From Symsagittifera roscoffensis (Eukaryota > Xenacoelomorpha > Acoela > Convolutidae): DNA of 64,000 nucleotides. The DNA lies in contig NC_087067.1 of NCBI RefSeq assembly GCF_963678635.1, positions 29,500,403 through 29,564,402 on the forward strand, in the 5' to 3' direction. Below the pieces are notes generated by a model. It saw only the letters and a list, made by a program, of their open reading frames with translations, was not told the DNA's origin and did not search any database. Both the position numbers and the translations under genes were made by a program. The number at the start of each line of letters is the position of its first letter. The stretch's first letter is position 1. Shown here piece after piece: positions 25,904-37,030 of the stretch.

Positions 25904-26230
25904 CTAAAAATGGGAGTCGAATCAAATCCTGGATTCAAATTGGGGCTTAATACCGCTCTTCAAAATTACCACTTTTACAAACACTTTTAAAATATAAAAC
26001 GTGAGTTTTCTTTCTTAACCTCGTGAGCACAAACATAGGGGCAATTTTTTAATCCACTAAATGTTGATTTGCTGGCGTATTCATCTTCATCTGGATCTTT
26101 AACTTATTGGTATTTCTTACCTTGTTCTTAACTAAGCTTCCAACCACTTTCAGACAATCAATATTTCTAAGCGTTGATAGTTTACTTTTGTAAGAGAAAG
26201 AATGAAATAAAAACTGATAAAGCAACTCAC

Positions 26231-26765
26231 CCCTGAAAACATTAGTGCTCGAAAACTCCACTTCATAAATCGGCATTTCAGGATTGTATCCACAAAACGC
26301 CACAAAACGGCCACAGGGCGACACTACACAATGATGTATATCCCCTCCCACTTTAGCGTCAATTTTACCCAACACTATTCCTTTCAAGTCCAGAATATAA
26401 ACCGAGTTCTTGTTATCCGCAATCATTATGTACGTTCCGGAAGGCGATATAGCACATGTTAAGATGTCTAGATCTAGGACCTGCGGAAACTCCATGCCTT
26501 CCGTCAAAGTCACAGTTGACGTGCCTTCTTTCTTTGCTATTTTCATGATCTTCACGCTATTAGTCAGTTCTAATCCGAGTGCCAGAGCTTTACAGTCGGG
26601 TGAAAAGTCGACGCTCACTGGGTTATCCAGATCGACTTTTCCCCGGACCATGTTCCGAGTCGCGTCGGCGCCTAATTCCTTCGTACTCCACAAGATGACG
26701 TTTCGATCGTCGGCCGAGATGGAAGCCATGTATTTGCCGTTGGAACTAAAGCTAATATCAGTCAC
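26231..26765 (-). CDS. TBL2: TBL2-like WD-repeat protein, exon 3
   Basis: Encodes residues 111-288, the core of the beta-propeller. Acceptor TTATTTCAG|GTG is phase 0; donor CAGGG|GTGAGT is phase 1. Repeat blades are visible as VTDISFSSNGKYMASISADD..VILWS, PVSVDFSPDCKALALGLE, ILTCAISPSGTYIMIADNK..VYILDLKG and IHHCVVSPCGRFVAFCGYN..IYEVEF. TBL2 is known as an ER-membrane WD40 protein that associates with the stress kinase PERK and supports ATF4 translation during ER stress. That function is transferred here by family. The coding sequence is clean, with no frameshift. Confidence 0.92.
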
Positions 26766-26924
26766 CTGAAATAAGCAAAATGAACAACTTTGCCTAAAAA
26801 TATTCTCTATCAGCAGACGTCTGCAATATAATTACAAGCAAAAAGCCCCACCATTTTGTCACTACCTTTTTGAAATCCTATTTTTACTGTATATTTTCTG
26901 AACAAAAAGAAATACTATATTATG

Positions 26925-27258
26925 AAGGGGGCTATTCTCATGCGCGAAGGACCGAATGAGCGAAAAAACTTGTGAGCTAAAGACCGCAAACAAAATTAGC
27001 CGAAAGTCAATTTTAAAAAGAAGCAATTGCCATTCAATTAAAATGAATTAAATGAAGCTATCTTTTGCTTCTTTCATAACGAAACCCTTGAAATACAAAA
27101 TTTGTTCCAATTCGGGGGCGGTCAGTGACAGTTTCAAAATTTTGCATATTTCTGCTATTTTTATATACGGCCAATATCAATACTCTAGTGCCTGGAAATG
27201 TTTACTTTCTTTTTTATATTTTCGCGCATTCGGTCCTTCGCGCATGAGGGATTCCACC
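26925..27258. mobile_element. MITE with terminal inverted repeats in TBL2 intron 2
   Basis: A 334-bp element whose ends carry inverted copies of CTCATGCGCGAAGGACCGAA, extending a further ten or more bases with mismatches. It is flanked by a perfect 7-bp direct repeat TATTATG (26918-26924 and 27259-27265), the expected target-site duplication. It has no coding capacity. The superfamily is not assigned. Confidence 0.8.
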
Positions 27259-27371
27259 TATTATGACCAAACATCGCAGTGATCTTTAAAAGCCTATTTA
27301 AAACATGTCTAAGTACTTTTAGCTTCAAGATTAATGGCACGAACAGAAAACTGAATTACCTATGTGTTTAC

Positions 27372-27467
27372 CTGAGAACTTAAAGTATTTTTTGACCCGA
27401 GTTCTCCCAAATCAGAATTGAGGCCATACTCTCCGTGAAGTAAAGGACCAACAAAGGAGCTACTCAT
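27372..27467 (-). CDS. Possible alternative first exon of the TBL2-like gene
   Basis: Lies inside intron 2. An ATG, preceded by an in-frame TGA, opens 32 codons (MSSSFVGPLLHGEYGLNSDL...). It ends at a consensus donor TCTCAG|GTAAAC in phase 0, the phase needed by the acceptor of TBL2 exon 3. Use of this start would give a shorter product lacking the membrane anchor, the Lys-rich linker and the first half-blade. Short open frames with a donor can arise by chance, so this is a hypothesis for transcript data. Confidence 0.35.
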
Positions 27468-27670
27468 TTTTCAGCAGAGAATTCATGTTTGCCTATCTAT
27501 TGAGTATTACATATAACTACTTTTGGCCATTTTCAAGGCTGTGAGTTATTAACGCACCTTCAAACAACAAGATATTATAAGAGCCTCGAAAAAATAAGTC
27601 TTCAACTAAAGGCAGAAAACAATTGCCACCGCTCACTTAATTTATGATGTCCAAGTATCCAAACTCTCAC

Positions 27671-27873
27671 CTGACTGGTATGTCCCTTCAGAGTGCCTGC
27701 GTGATCGGGATGAGAGAACTTCAGAACACCCACTTTCGCCGCAGTGGCAGATTTCGACTTCTTGGCTGCCGATTTCTTTGGTGGAGTTTTAACAGCCTTC
27801 GTATCCAGGCTTAAATTTTCTCCATCAACAAGGACCTCCTCACTTTCTGTCTTCTGTTTTGACTTCCCTTTTT
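27671..27873 (-). CDS. TBL2: TBL2-like WD-repeat protein, exon 2
   Basis: Encodes residues 43-110. Acceptor TTTTCATTTAG is phase 1; donor CCAGTCAG|GTGAGA is phase 0. It carries a Lys-rich segment (KGKSKQKTE... KKSAAKKSKSAT), consistent with the basic linker that follows the membrane anchor in TBL2, and ends with the start of the first WD unit (HAGTLKGHTSQ), which continues without interruption in exon 3. Confidence 0.88.
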
Positions 27874-28189
27874 CTAAATGAAAAGATTTTTTCAATATCA
27901 AAATTGAAAATTGACATCAATCGCGACAAACAATGCAGATGTTCAAACACTAAAGTTTATGAAGTTTTTGCGAACAATTTTCTTCTTCACGGATTTTCAA
28001 TTGAAAAAAAATTGTTTTAACTCAAATTTTTCCAATTGAAATGTTTTTCAGTTCTCTGAATACAATCATCAATTGAATTTGGATTCCAACTACAGAACTA
28101 AAACACTCCAAGTCTTTCAATAAAAACGTAGCCGATAGACAGTTGAAACAATGTTAATGAACAAGGAATCTGAAAAAAGCAGGGATGTT

Positions 28190-28530
28190 ACAACAATTTA
28201 CACAGCGGCGAAGCTGAGCTTCGCACCACTTGCGATACAAAACAAGAAAGCCGCTAAAGTCCGAAAAAAAAATTGAAAATGTCGAAAACGCTAGATCTAT
28301 CGAAAAAAATTAAGCTAGATCTATGGAAAAAAACTTGATGGCAAATAAAAAAACATGCCAAGGCGACAACAGATAAGCAGACAAATAATAAGCCGACAAT
28401 TTTTTTATGAAACGGAATACTTCCCGTTTAAAAAAAAAAACAGGTCCTGTCAGATTCCAACCCAGGACCTTTGTCGTCTGAGGTGGTGTATTCGTAACCT
28501 CCAGACCAAATGTAACGACCGGAGGCAAAA
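28190..28530 (-). repeat. tRNA-related SINE-like copy
   Basis: Contains GCGGCGAAGCTGAGCTTCGC...CACTTGCGATA, shared with 22.57 kb. About 200 bp further it has, on the minus strand, a tRNA-like segment ending GGTCCTGGGTTGGAATCTG, a decayed B-box. Similar B-box segments on the same strand occur at 24.2, 35.43, 35.6 and 36.05 kb. Confidence 0.45.
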
Positions 28531-29052
28531 GAATTAATTAAAAACTGAACCTAAATTTACCATTTCTAATTTTGACTATTCTGTGCTTTAAGTTATATAC
28601 GGGAAAAATCTAAAAACTGAGCGCAATACGGTAAGCGAATGAAAACAAGATCAAAAAGCACGCAAAAACAAAATAAAAAACATTGTATTCTTTCCTCCTT
28701 TATATAAACACTTTGCTCGAAGTTTATATAATCATTTTACCACATTTTCACGTTGCTGTGCAATTTGCCTTAATTAAACGGTAGTTTCAGATATATAGAT
28801 TGGTATAACGTCAAAGCTCATAGTCCCTTTTTACTACTATCGATACAGAAGCAATTTATTTTGTTCGTGGAGAATAATGGAGTCAATTAGAAACACAAAA
28901 AATAACTCGGAAATAAATGAAATTTGAAAACTTCAAAAATAATAACTTATAAACAATCCTGAAAAAAAATTCTTAATATTTTCTAAATTTTTTCAAAAAA
29001 ATATTTATCAATTTCAAGCGCTTTCAATTTCTATCATGTCTAACCCATGTCT

Positions 29053-29239
29053 GGTTTCAGGGCAACAGCAATTTATCATCTGAACCATTGAAAATTGGGG
29101 CGACTTTGTAAAAACCGGGTTGAGAATCATAACTGAACTAAATATTGACACTTGAAATCAATGATCTTAGTTATGCACATCAGTTAACGTACCAAAAGCA
29201 AAGCAGTATCTATATTTGTTTCTCAATTTTTTAATTGGG
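29053..29239. repeat. Left arm of large inverted repeat
   Basis: About 185 bp matching, in reverse complement and at roughly three-quarters identity, the arm at 30165-30346. The best-conserved core is GATCTTAGTTATGCACATCA. The spacer between the arms is about 925 bp. Confidence 0.8.
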
Positions 29240-30164
29240 ATAACGACGATACCTCCTCAGGAAGGAGCCTACAAACTATCCCCAGAAAGGCACCTACAAA
29301 GGAGCCCGGCGCCTACAAACTCTTTATTAACTCTTGAAACCCTTTTAAACACTGGAATGCCCTGAACAATTAAATTTAACTCCATTGTGACAATCTAATC
29401 AGAGCATGAGTTGTTGAGGGCGAGGAAAGGGTCAATCTAGTATGTAACTGTCACTAAAAATAACTCGAATTATGGTTTTTAGCCCCGATTTTAGTTGGGA
29501 AACGTTGTCTGAGAATCCAATACCTAGCTATGTACTTATTATTTGAACATAGTAGAAAGCTAATAAGATTCGTTCAGCTGATAGGCTTAAAGTTGCAACA
29601 CGTTCGTTGACCCTTAAACAACAAAGATCAACTGGCTAGGTCGAGAGGGTAAACAAACACGTGGAACTAAAATAACTGATGTCAGCCAGTCTTCAAACGT
29701 TTTTTTTCTACTTTCCGTCACAGTGTAATTTTTGGGCAAATGTTATAGTGATTTGAAAGTGATCGAATTAAGATTTTTTTCATGAAAAAAAAACAAATAA
29801 AATACAATTACCACGGAAATTTCCGACCGAATTGAAATATGTATAATATTTCAAACAAATAAAATGTTTTTAAAGCAATAAACATCAGTAACAATCGTTA
29901 AATTAACGTTATAATTGGGGGTTCAGCCTATCATCAAATTTAGTCTGCAAAACTAAAAAAAATTAAGACCCGTTTACCACACATGACCCTCCACGAGTTT
30001 TCTTTGAGGTAGCCAAAATTGAATCGAGAAAAAACCGACCGAAATTCAAAACGGATTCGAGTTGTCGGAGCAAAACCGATTCGAGAGCTTGCATCTACAT
30101 CAAATTGTGCAAATTGAGAGAGAGAACTTTTGTTAAAATGCTGTTAAAGAGGCATCATTGCTTA

Positions 30165-30346
30165 ACCGAATAAAAAACTGAGAAATATAGCTACTGCTCT
30201 GCTTCAGGTACGTTAACTGATGTGCATAACTAAGATCGTTGATTTAAATTGTCTTCATTTAGTTCACTTATGACTCTCAACTCCATTTTTATTAATTTGC
30301 CCAAGTTTTAAAGGTTCAGATTATAAAATGCTGTTGCCCTGGAACC
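30165..30346. repeat. Right arm of large inverted repeat, abutting TBL2 exon 1
   Basis: Reverse-complement partner of 29053-29239. Its outer edge lies only 12 bp inside intron 1 of the TBL2-like gene. The pair could be the ends of an old foldback or DNA transposon; no transposase remnant was seen between them. Confidence 0.8.
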
Positions 30347-30358
30347 ACCGATTCTCAC

Positions 30359-30485
30359 TTTTCTGCATGAAGTAGTTGAAGATGGTTGTGATGATTCCAA
30401 TGATTGCAGTCACTATAAGCAGCTGTACAATAGCACCACTGTTAGTCGGCTCTTCTGATGTCCCAGTCGATGATGGTTTAGACAT
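30359..30485 (-). CDS. TBL2: TBL2-like WD-repeat protein, exon 1 (membrane anchor)
   Basis: Encodes residues 1-42: a short Ser/Thr-rich N-terminus (MSKPSSTGTSEEPTNSG), then a 20-residue hydrophobic helix (AIVQLLIVTAIIGIITTIF) and NYFMQK. The donor CAGAAAA|GTGAGA is phase 1 and joins exon 2 as ...QK-K-KGK. Known TBL2 proteins have an N-terminal ER anchor in this position, which is why this exon is assigned to the gene although its sequence is not itself diagnostic. An upstream in-frame ATG at 30521 would add 12 residues. The assembled protein is 473 aa, close to the ~450 aa of vertebrate TBL2. Confidence 0.8.
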
Positions 30486-31285
30486 GGTGGAATGATGTAT
30501 CGATGAAATTAAAAAAGACACTTTCAGAGCAAAACTAAGTCAATCTATCTGAAAGAGAGCATAAAAGCAGTTTCAACAGAAATAGAGGTACTTCTAATAT
30601 AAATGTACAAATAAAAAACTAAGTATTTCACCCAAAACAAATCTTATTAACGGGGGTGTAAATGTTTATACCATACTTAATTTTGCCAATCAGGTTCTCA
30701 AAAGAATCATATTTCGGTGGACAATTACTATAGAACAAACCACTTAACATAGTTTATTCGTGCACCAGTTTTTCAACCCTTAAGGCTATTTTTATATCAA
30801 AAGAAAAGATAATGCATTACTTCATTCCAGCAGAAAATTGATCAATGACAAAAAAAGTGACTGTTTACGAGCCTTCTCAATGTTGTATGTATGCATTAAA
30901 TGTTTCCATTCACTCTTTTTTCAATAGGAAGCATATCAGAAAGGAATTGAGTAGATTTAAAAAAAATCTTATTTATTTCAACGTCAGCATGCATGAAAAA
31001 ATACACCTTTCTTGGAATGTTTTTTAAATTTCGAAAAACAAACTCACGTTAAATCTCATTCAACTTCAAAAAAAAAATTATGATTATAACTGTTTCATAA
31101 GACAAACCCAATTATAGAAAACTGGATGAAAAAAACTTTTAAATAAAAGTCTATTTTTGAAAGTAAACGTCATCAACGTCATTTGCATTCTTATTACCCA
31201 AGAGCGTATTACCCAAGAGCCTTCCTTTTACTAAATAATTCGAAGCGAAACATCATACACTTTTCTCCGAAAAAGACTTTCATTA

Positions 31286-33680
31286 ACTTCCTCAGGGCTG
31301 ATTGGCGGCAATTTACCGAGGAGATTGAGTCGGGTAGCCTTGCCTCGAGGTTTCCTTCTTCAGTTACGGCCGGGGAGAAATTCTTTCGGGATCTGGTACT
31401 GAGGGCAGCACGCCACCACATCCGCCGCCGCCATTACACCCCGACTCTTTCTCCAGAGTCAGCCTTTCTTGGTGCTGAAAGAGATCTCGGTCGCCACAAC
31501 AATCAGCCCATGGAACCTGCACAGCACACTCGTTTCACTCCTTCCCAATTGAACTCCCAACTCCTCAATCAGACAGCGAAAGACAAGAGAAACAAATGGC
31601 GTAAATTCCTCCAGACCTGTGATTACCGCACTGGCGCCAGAAAGTTCTGGAAAGTGATACGCTCCCTAAACAGATCCAGGCCTGTGGTAGGAAGGCACCC
31701 TATTCAATTTGAATCAAAAACAATCTCTTCAGACACAGACATAGCCAAGGCTTTTATTTAACAATTCACAAATGCCAGGATTCATGGGTCAGATAAGCTA
31801 CTCCTGAAAACCAGACGCAAAATAGCCAAGCTCACCCTGTTAGATAACCCCAATTTCTCCCCCCTACAAACTAAACAAGCAGCCATAGCGGACAGCAAAC
31901 CCTCGCGAGCACTTGGTCCGGATGGCCTTTGCAACTTTCACTCAAAACACCTGGGACCCCTAGCTCTTGAATATTTAACCTTCTTTTTAATATGTCGCTA
32001 TCTGAAAATATTATCCCTCAAATGTGGAAAAATTTGAAAATAATCCCCCTACCCAAACCCGAAAAGGACCATAAATTATCCACTTCTTTTAGGCCCATCT
32101 CTTTACTCTGCCCCGCTGTTAAAATTTCAGAAAGGTTTCATCCTTTTTTAACAAAGTATCTCCCTACCGCCACACATCAACATGGTTTTCGTCCTTTCCA
32201 CTCTACCACTACTGCGCTTTCCACACTAGAATTTTTTGTCACAGACTGTTTTAATCAAAATCCCCCCCTCCCGCACCGTTCTCGTAACGCTTGACATCTC
32301 GAAGGCTTTTGACACGGTGTGTCATCGTAATCTCGTGGAACTAATTCATGACACACCGCTCCCAAGAGGTAATGTTCGTTGGCTGAGTAACTACTTGAAC
32401 GGCCGACAAGCCACCACGCTTTTTAACAAACAAGAATCCCTCACAAAAAAATTCACCGTGGATTCCCCCAGGGCTCTGTTCTTTCGCCCTCTTTTTAATT
32501 TTTACGACCATGACGCTCCCACACCCCCCTATAATGTTCGTCTCACATCATACGCTGACGATTTCTATCCCTTTTCCCAAAGCCCTGATGTAGAGGCAGC
32601 TTCTCGATCGTTGAACGATTACCTTCATCATCTTTTTATTTTTTCACTTCCAGGAAGTTATCTTTCGCGTCCTCTAATGGATCAGTTACCCTTTTTTCTT
32701 CATACAAAAAAGATTTTAACAAAACACCCAGTGTACTTTTAAACAACGAGCCACTCCCTCTTAACAAAAACCCAAAAATTTTGGGGGTTACTTTTGACCC
32801 AACCTTATGCTTTGCTGCACACTGTAAAAGATCCGCCGACAAGGCCCGCCGCATGATAGGTGTCTTGAAAGCGTTGGCAGGATCCTCTTGGGGACAGACA
32901 AAAGAAACCCTCCTCTTAACTTACAAAGCCTTAATACGCCCCATTTTAGATTATGCCTCCCCTGCCTGGTCACATGCCGCCAGCAAAACTTCCATTAACC
33001 ACCTGCAGGTTACCCAAAATCAAGCCCTCATAGTTATTACCGGCTCAACACTCATGAGTTCCACTGCCCACCTGCACAGTGAGGTCGAGATCCTCAATGT
33101 TCCACATCATCACACTCTTTCAACCTCAATTTTTTATCTCGTCATACCGCTCCCATCACCCAAATAATTTCTACCACTCACACCCCACATCAAGTTCGAC
33201 AATCAATTTTAAGCTCTTTTAAAGAAGATACTGACTCCGTTTTAACCAATCTTAACCCTTCAATCAATTTCAACAACCCAGAAGAAGTTTCCACTTTCAT
33301 TTTTAACCACCAAAAGTCCATTTTAAAAACACAACCACACAAATCTAGTAACCAAGTTCCCCGCAGAAATCCCTCCATCTAAAGTAATTTGTATACCGCC
33401 CCCTAAAGTCGACCCCACAGAAAAATCTCTCCCCAGAACTACCCGCTGTAAACTCTCCCAACTCCGGCCTGGTTACAGCCGGCTTTTAAACACATACCTC
33501 TCCCGACTAGACAACAAAGTTTCCCCACTATGCCCGGACTGTCACCTAGCACCCCACACTAGTTGCCACTTTTTTAACTGCCCCAAGAATCCCTCCTCAC
33601 TCACTCCCGCAGACCTGTGGTTGGGCCGGTGGAAGTTCCTTAGCCTGGAGACGGACGTGGGTTAATGAAAGAAAGAAAGA
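31286..33680 (+). mobile_element. Decayed Jockey-like non-LTR retrotransposon (LINE), 5'-truncated
   Basis: About 2.4 kb of LINE coding sequence in several frames, broken by frameshifts and stops. In order: a linker upstream of the RT (DWRQFTEEIES... NKWRKFLQTC), RALGPDGLCNFHSKHLGP, WKNLKIIPLPKP, FRPISLLCPAVKISERF, LDISKAFDTVCHRNLVELI, the catalytic SYADD, GVTFDPTLCFAAHC, and the thumb region IRPILDYASPAWSHA. It closes with a Cys/His segment (CPDCHLAPHTSCHFFNC) and a last DLWLGRWKFLSLE. The apurinic endonuclease domain is missing at the 5' end. The 3' end is a short (GAAA)n tail, typical of this class. Clade assignment rests on remembered motif style, not alignment. Confidence 0.85.
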
Positions 33681-34369
33681 AGTGAAATTCGAAAAAATCA
33701 AAAGTCAAAACGCCAAAAACGACATTGAGAGTCAATAAGACTTTTTCTCGAATTTTTTAAAAATCAACAAGTGTATTCACTACGTCCAGTAACACTAACT
33801 CGCATTATTAGGTCAATCAACAGTTATGCTATCAGTTATAGGGACCGTAAGAAAATAGTTAATTGTATAAAAGCGAAAATGGAGCTATTTTTGTTTACCG
33901 ACAAACCTAACCGGAAATTATGAAAAAAACTAACAGAAATCATCAACACAAAAATAACAAACCATTGAAATTAAAAACCTTCCGGGTAAAGGCTTAAGTT
34001 CAAGCAAAAACAAACTTAATCAATTTTTTAAGACTTTCAAACAATTTAGATTACCTTAATTTATTTATCATTTTTATGCTCTTTGGGCTAAACTTTTCAT
34101 GCTCATCGACAATCAGAAACCAAAAAATTGATCCTTTCCTTAGCACAGATAAAGCTTCAAAAAACAAGGGAAGTACAGCGTAAAGGAAATATCAACCAAT
34201 TGCTATCAAACTGAAAAATTAATTAAATAATAATATAAAATCATGCTTTCTTAAAAACTAAAGCTCAAAAAACTAGTTTTTCACAGCCTAAAACTTCTCA
34301 AAACTGAAGAAAGTTTGAAAGTTCTTCATTATCACCGAATCAAGACTTACAAGGCTTTAATAGACGCAT

Positions 34370-34681
34370 ATGGGGCGCTTGATTTGCATTGAAAAGACTG
34401 ATCAATTCCAGAAAACTGCCATTTACACACCCGAATATAAAGTACTTCACGACTTCGTAGTCCGAACAATTCCTTCACAATTGGACAAGATTCTACGCTT
34501 CATCGGAAAAACGGTTGATCATTTGAGATTTTTGTTACTAGTAATGAATGCCCCTTTTCGCAAAAGGTGGGAAATAGTTAAAGAGATCCCTTTAAACTTC
34601 ATTCTAAATTATGACACACTCAAATATGTGAAAGTTGAAGTAATGGTACGTGAGCCATTAAGCCCACGTCTGCAAAGTTAG
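34370..34681 (+). CDS. Hypothetical 103-codon open frame or exon
   Basis: Encodes a protein-like sequence rich in Lys, Arg, Leu and Val (RLICIEKTDQFQKTAIYTPE...) with no recognised domain. A strong donor-like GTACGTGAG in phase 0 follows codon 92, so it might be an exon. However, the adjacent sequence (34.64-35.03 kb) belongs to a repeat that recurs at 41.65-42.05 kb, so a transposon fragment is equally possible. Confidence 0.2.
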   Translation: MGRLICIEKTDQFQKTAIYTPEYKVLHDFVVRTIPSQLDKILRFIGKTVDHLRFLLLVMNAPFRKRWEIVKEIPLNFILNYDTLKYVKVEVMVREPLSPRLQS

Positions 34682-35040
34682 ACAAACATTTAAGCCAACA
34701 TCTGAACAATATAAGACAAAATTTTACCGAAATAAACATAGCCAACAAACAGTTAGAAAAGAGTAAATGAACGCAAGTAAACATAAAAAAATATATAGAC
34801 GTTTTAGACAAAATCTGAACTTTTAAAACTCAAAGAAAAAAAATAGATGTCCATAAAGCTCTTTGAATTTCTAGAGAAATTTATGATTGACAATTCTTGG
34901 ATAAAATCAAACCAATTTGAGAAAACTGGAACAATACGATAAATTTTTATTCCACCGAGAAATCTGAAAATTAAATTCCACTTTCGAAATATTCTTGATT
35001 TTCGACAGTGGAGTTTGCCTTCCTTTTATCAAAGTAAATG
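34640..35040. repeat. Dispersed repeat, copy 1
   Basis: About 400 bp collinear with 41650-42040 at roughly 70% identity. Shared landmarks are AACATAGCCAACA, AGCTCTTTGAATTTC, TTTTTATTCCRCYGA and TCYACTTTCGA. No coding content is shared. Confidence 0.65.
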
Positions 35041-37030
35041 AACTGAATTTAAAAAGAAATCACAAGTCAAACCACGATAAAGTTAATCAGTCACGATAAT
35101 CAGAGTTCAATCAATAAGCTTAATAACAAGCTTTTTACACAGAGGCGAAGCTGAGCTCGGATATGAATGAAAATGATTAAAATCAAACGGAAAAAATTTG
35201 AAAAAAAACTTCAAAAATCGTGGTTGTCAAAAAAAATTTGTAACAAAAGCCCATAAAAACCGAAAAAAAATGCCTGCATAATTAGAAACTTTATTAAGAC
35301 CTTTCGGAATGCTACAAAAAACAATTTTTCAAAAAAAAACTTTCTGCGGAACTAAGCCGACAAAATTAAGCATACCGACAATGATCAAATTAGCCCCAAA
35401 TTTTCTATTTGCAAAAAAAACATGTCTCGACTGGAATCGATTCCCAGGGCTGTGTCGTCTCAAGCATGGGAGTAAAAGCAACTTGGAAAAAGCTGAACTT
35501 TCAATAAAGTCGGGCTAGGGGAACTACGCCGACAAAAATAAACAGACGGACGATAGCCCGAAAAAGCACAGAAACTCTAGTTTAGAAAAGGTCCCGGTCA
35601 TATTCGAACCGCAAGACTTTGAGTTCTCAAGCAGTTGGGTTACGTCTACTTCAGATCCGCCCGATGGTTGATTGCGTTTGATTTTATAAGAACCAAGAGT
35701 AAACAAGCCGAAAATCTCTGAGCAGAAACCTTTCATGCCGAAAAAAAATTCTTAACTAATAAACAAATTTTATGTCCCTTTTCCACTCTAAACATACGCA
35801 CACTCTAAACATACGATCCACGAACGACGCACTAGGTCTATATAAAATAAACCAAAAGTTATTCAGCCGATAAAAAAGACAAATGAAAAAAAAATGAAAT
35901 TTTTAACTTCACATATCGAGATAGTAAAAATACAAAATGTAAAAAACAACTTTCGATTCGGCCGGACTTTTAAAATGCTAAAACATATAAAGCATCTACA
36001 GTCAAACTTTACCGTTTGAAAAAAAACTTCTATTCAGATTCGAACCCAGGACCATTGCCACCCAGGCGTAATCGTTATTTACAGGCTAAGTGAGCTGGAG
36101 ACACTAAGAAATTTTAAATCATTATGAACCAAGGTACTACCAGGAGTCCAGATGAATCCTGTGAACAAAGTTACTTACTGGAAAAAAAATCTAGCACCCG
36201 ATTGCAGTATCCTTGCTTATCGCAAGGGTTGAAAAATCAGAAGTAAAACAGCGAAAAAGTAAATTTGAGCCAGAAAAAATTTTAGCTTTTCCTGTTAAAA
36301 AAAAACAAAAAAAAATAATCGCGACCTAGATAAAAGTCTTGAATACGTTCGCACGCTACCTCCACAACTTAACCCCGCTAACATTCGCACGTTAACTCCA
36401 CACCTTAACCCCGCTCTTTACCTCCACACTACTGGGCCCACATTTTCACGAAAATTAACTTCATTAATAGATCAAGCTATCAAATTATTCAAATGATTCT
36501 GTTTAACTAGTTGTTAACCCAAAAAAAGTCTATATTCCAGTTTGACAACGCTTGCTAATGGCAAACGTAAAAATTTTAGTTCCCAATTATAAAACTTTTT
36601 GGCGAACAAAAAAACTTATTCGACCCGACTAGTGAAACAAAAGCCTTGCATGTGTAAAGGCAAAATACAAAATTCGAAAAAGTAAACTTCTGAAAGACAC
36701 CTGTAAATTTTTTTTTCCAATAATCAAAATTGATCGTCCCACTTTCATACTGCGATTAGAGGAATCAGACAAAAATGCTTTTTCTACTAATTTCCAAAAA
36801 CGAATGTTCCAATATGCCGACCCCCAACCGTTACCATTTCATTGAGTTGAACAATTCGCCATAAGACTCGATAATATTGCATGGCAGAAAAGGTTTGAAA
36901 GATAATTCTAACGAAACTGCAGAAAATCTGCATACTTCATGCTTCTCACTTAAGACTTCATTTTCATCAACTGACCGCCATGAACTTTTTAAGATAACAA
37001 GAAGCTTATAAATTGAGGTTGACAAGAAAT
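35041..37030. repeat. Cluster of SINE-like copies
   Basis: Includes CAGAGGCGAAGCTGAGCTCG (35.14 kb) and tRNA-like B-box segments on the minus strand near 35.43, 35.6 (GCGGTTCGAATATGACCGG) and 36.05 kb (CCTGGGTTCGAATCTGAA). It also has GCAGTATCCTTGCTTATCGC (36.2 kb), a poly-A-rich module ending GACCTAGATAA (36.3 kb), a short tandem duplication near 36.35-36.42 kb, and TAGTTGTTAACCC...CTATATTCCAG (36.5 kb), repeated at 40.65 kb. No gene is seen. Confidence 0.45.

Noticed and set aside
36040-36110. Possible tRNA gene (minus strand, B-box GGTTCGAATC)
   Set aside because: The acceptor stem and D-arm do not pair convincingly and similar decayed copies lie nearby; treated as a SINE head.
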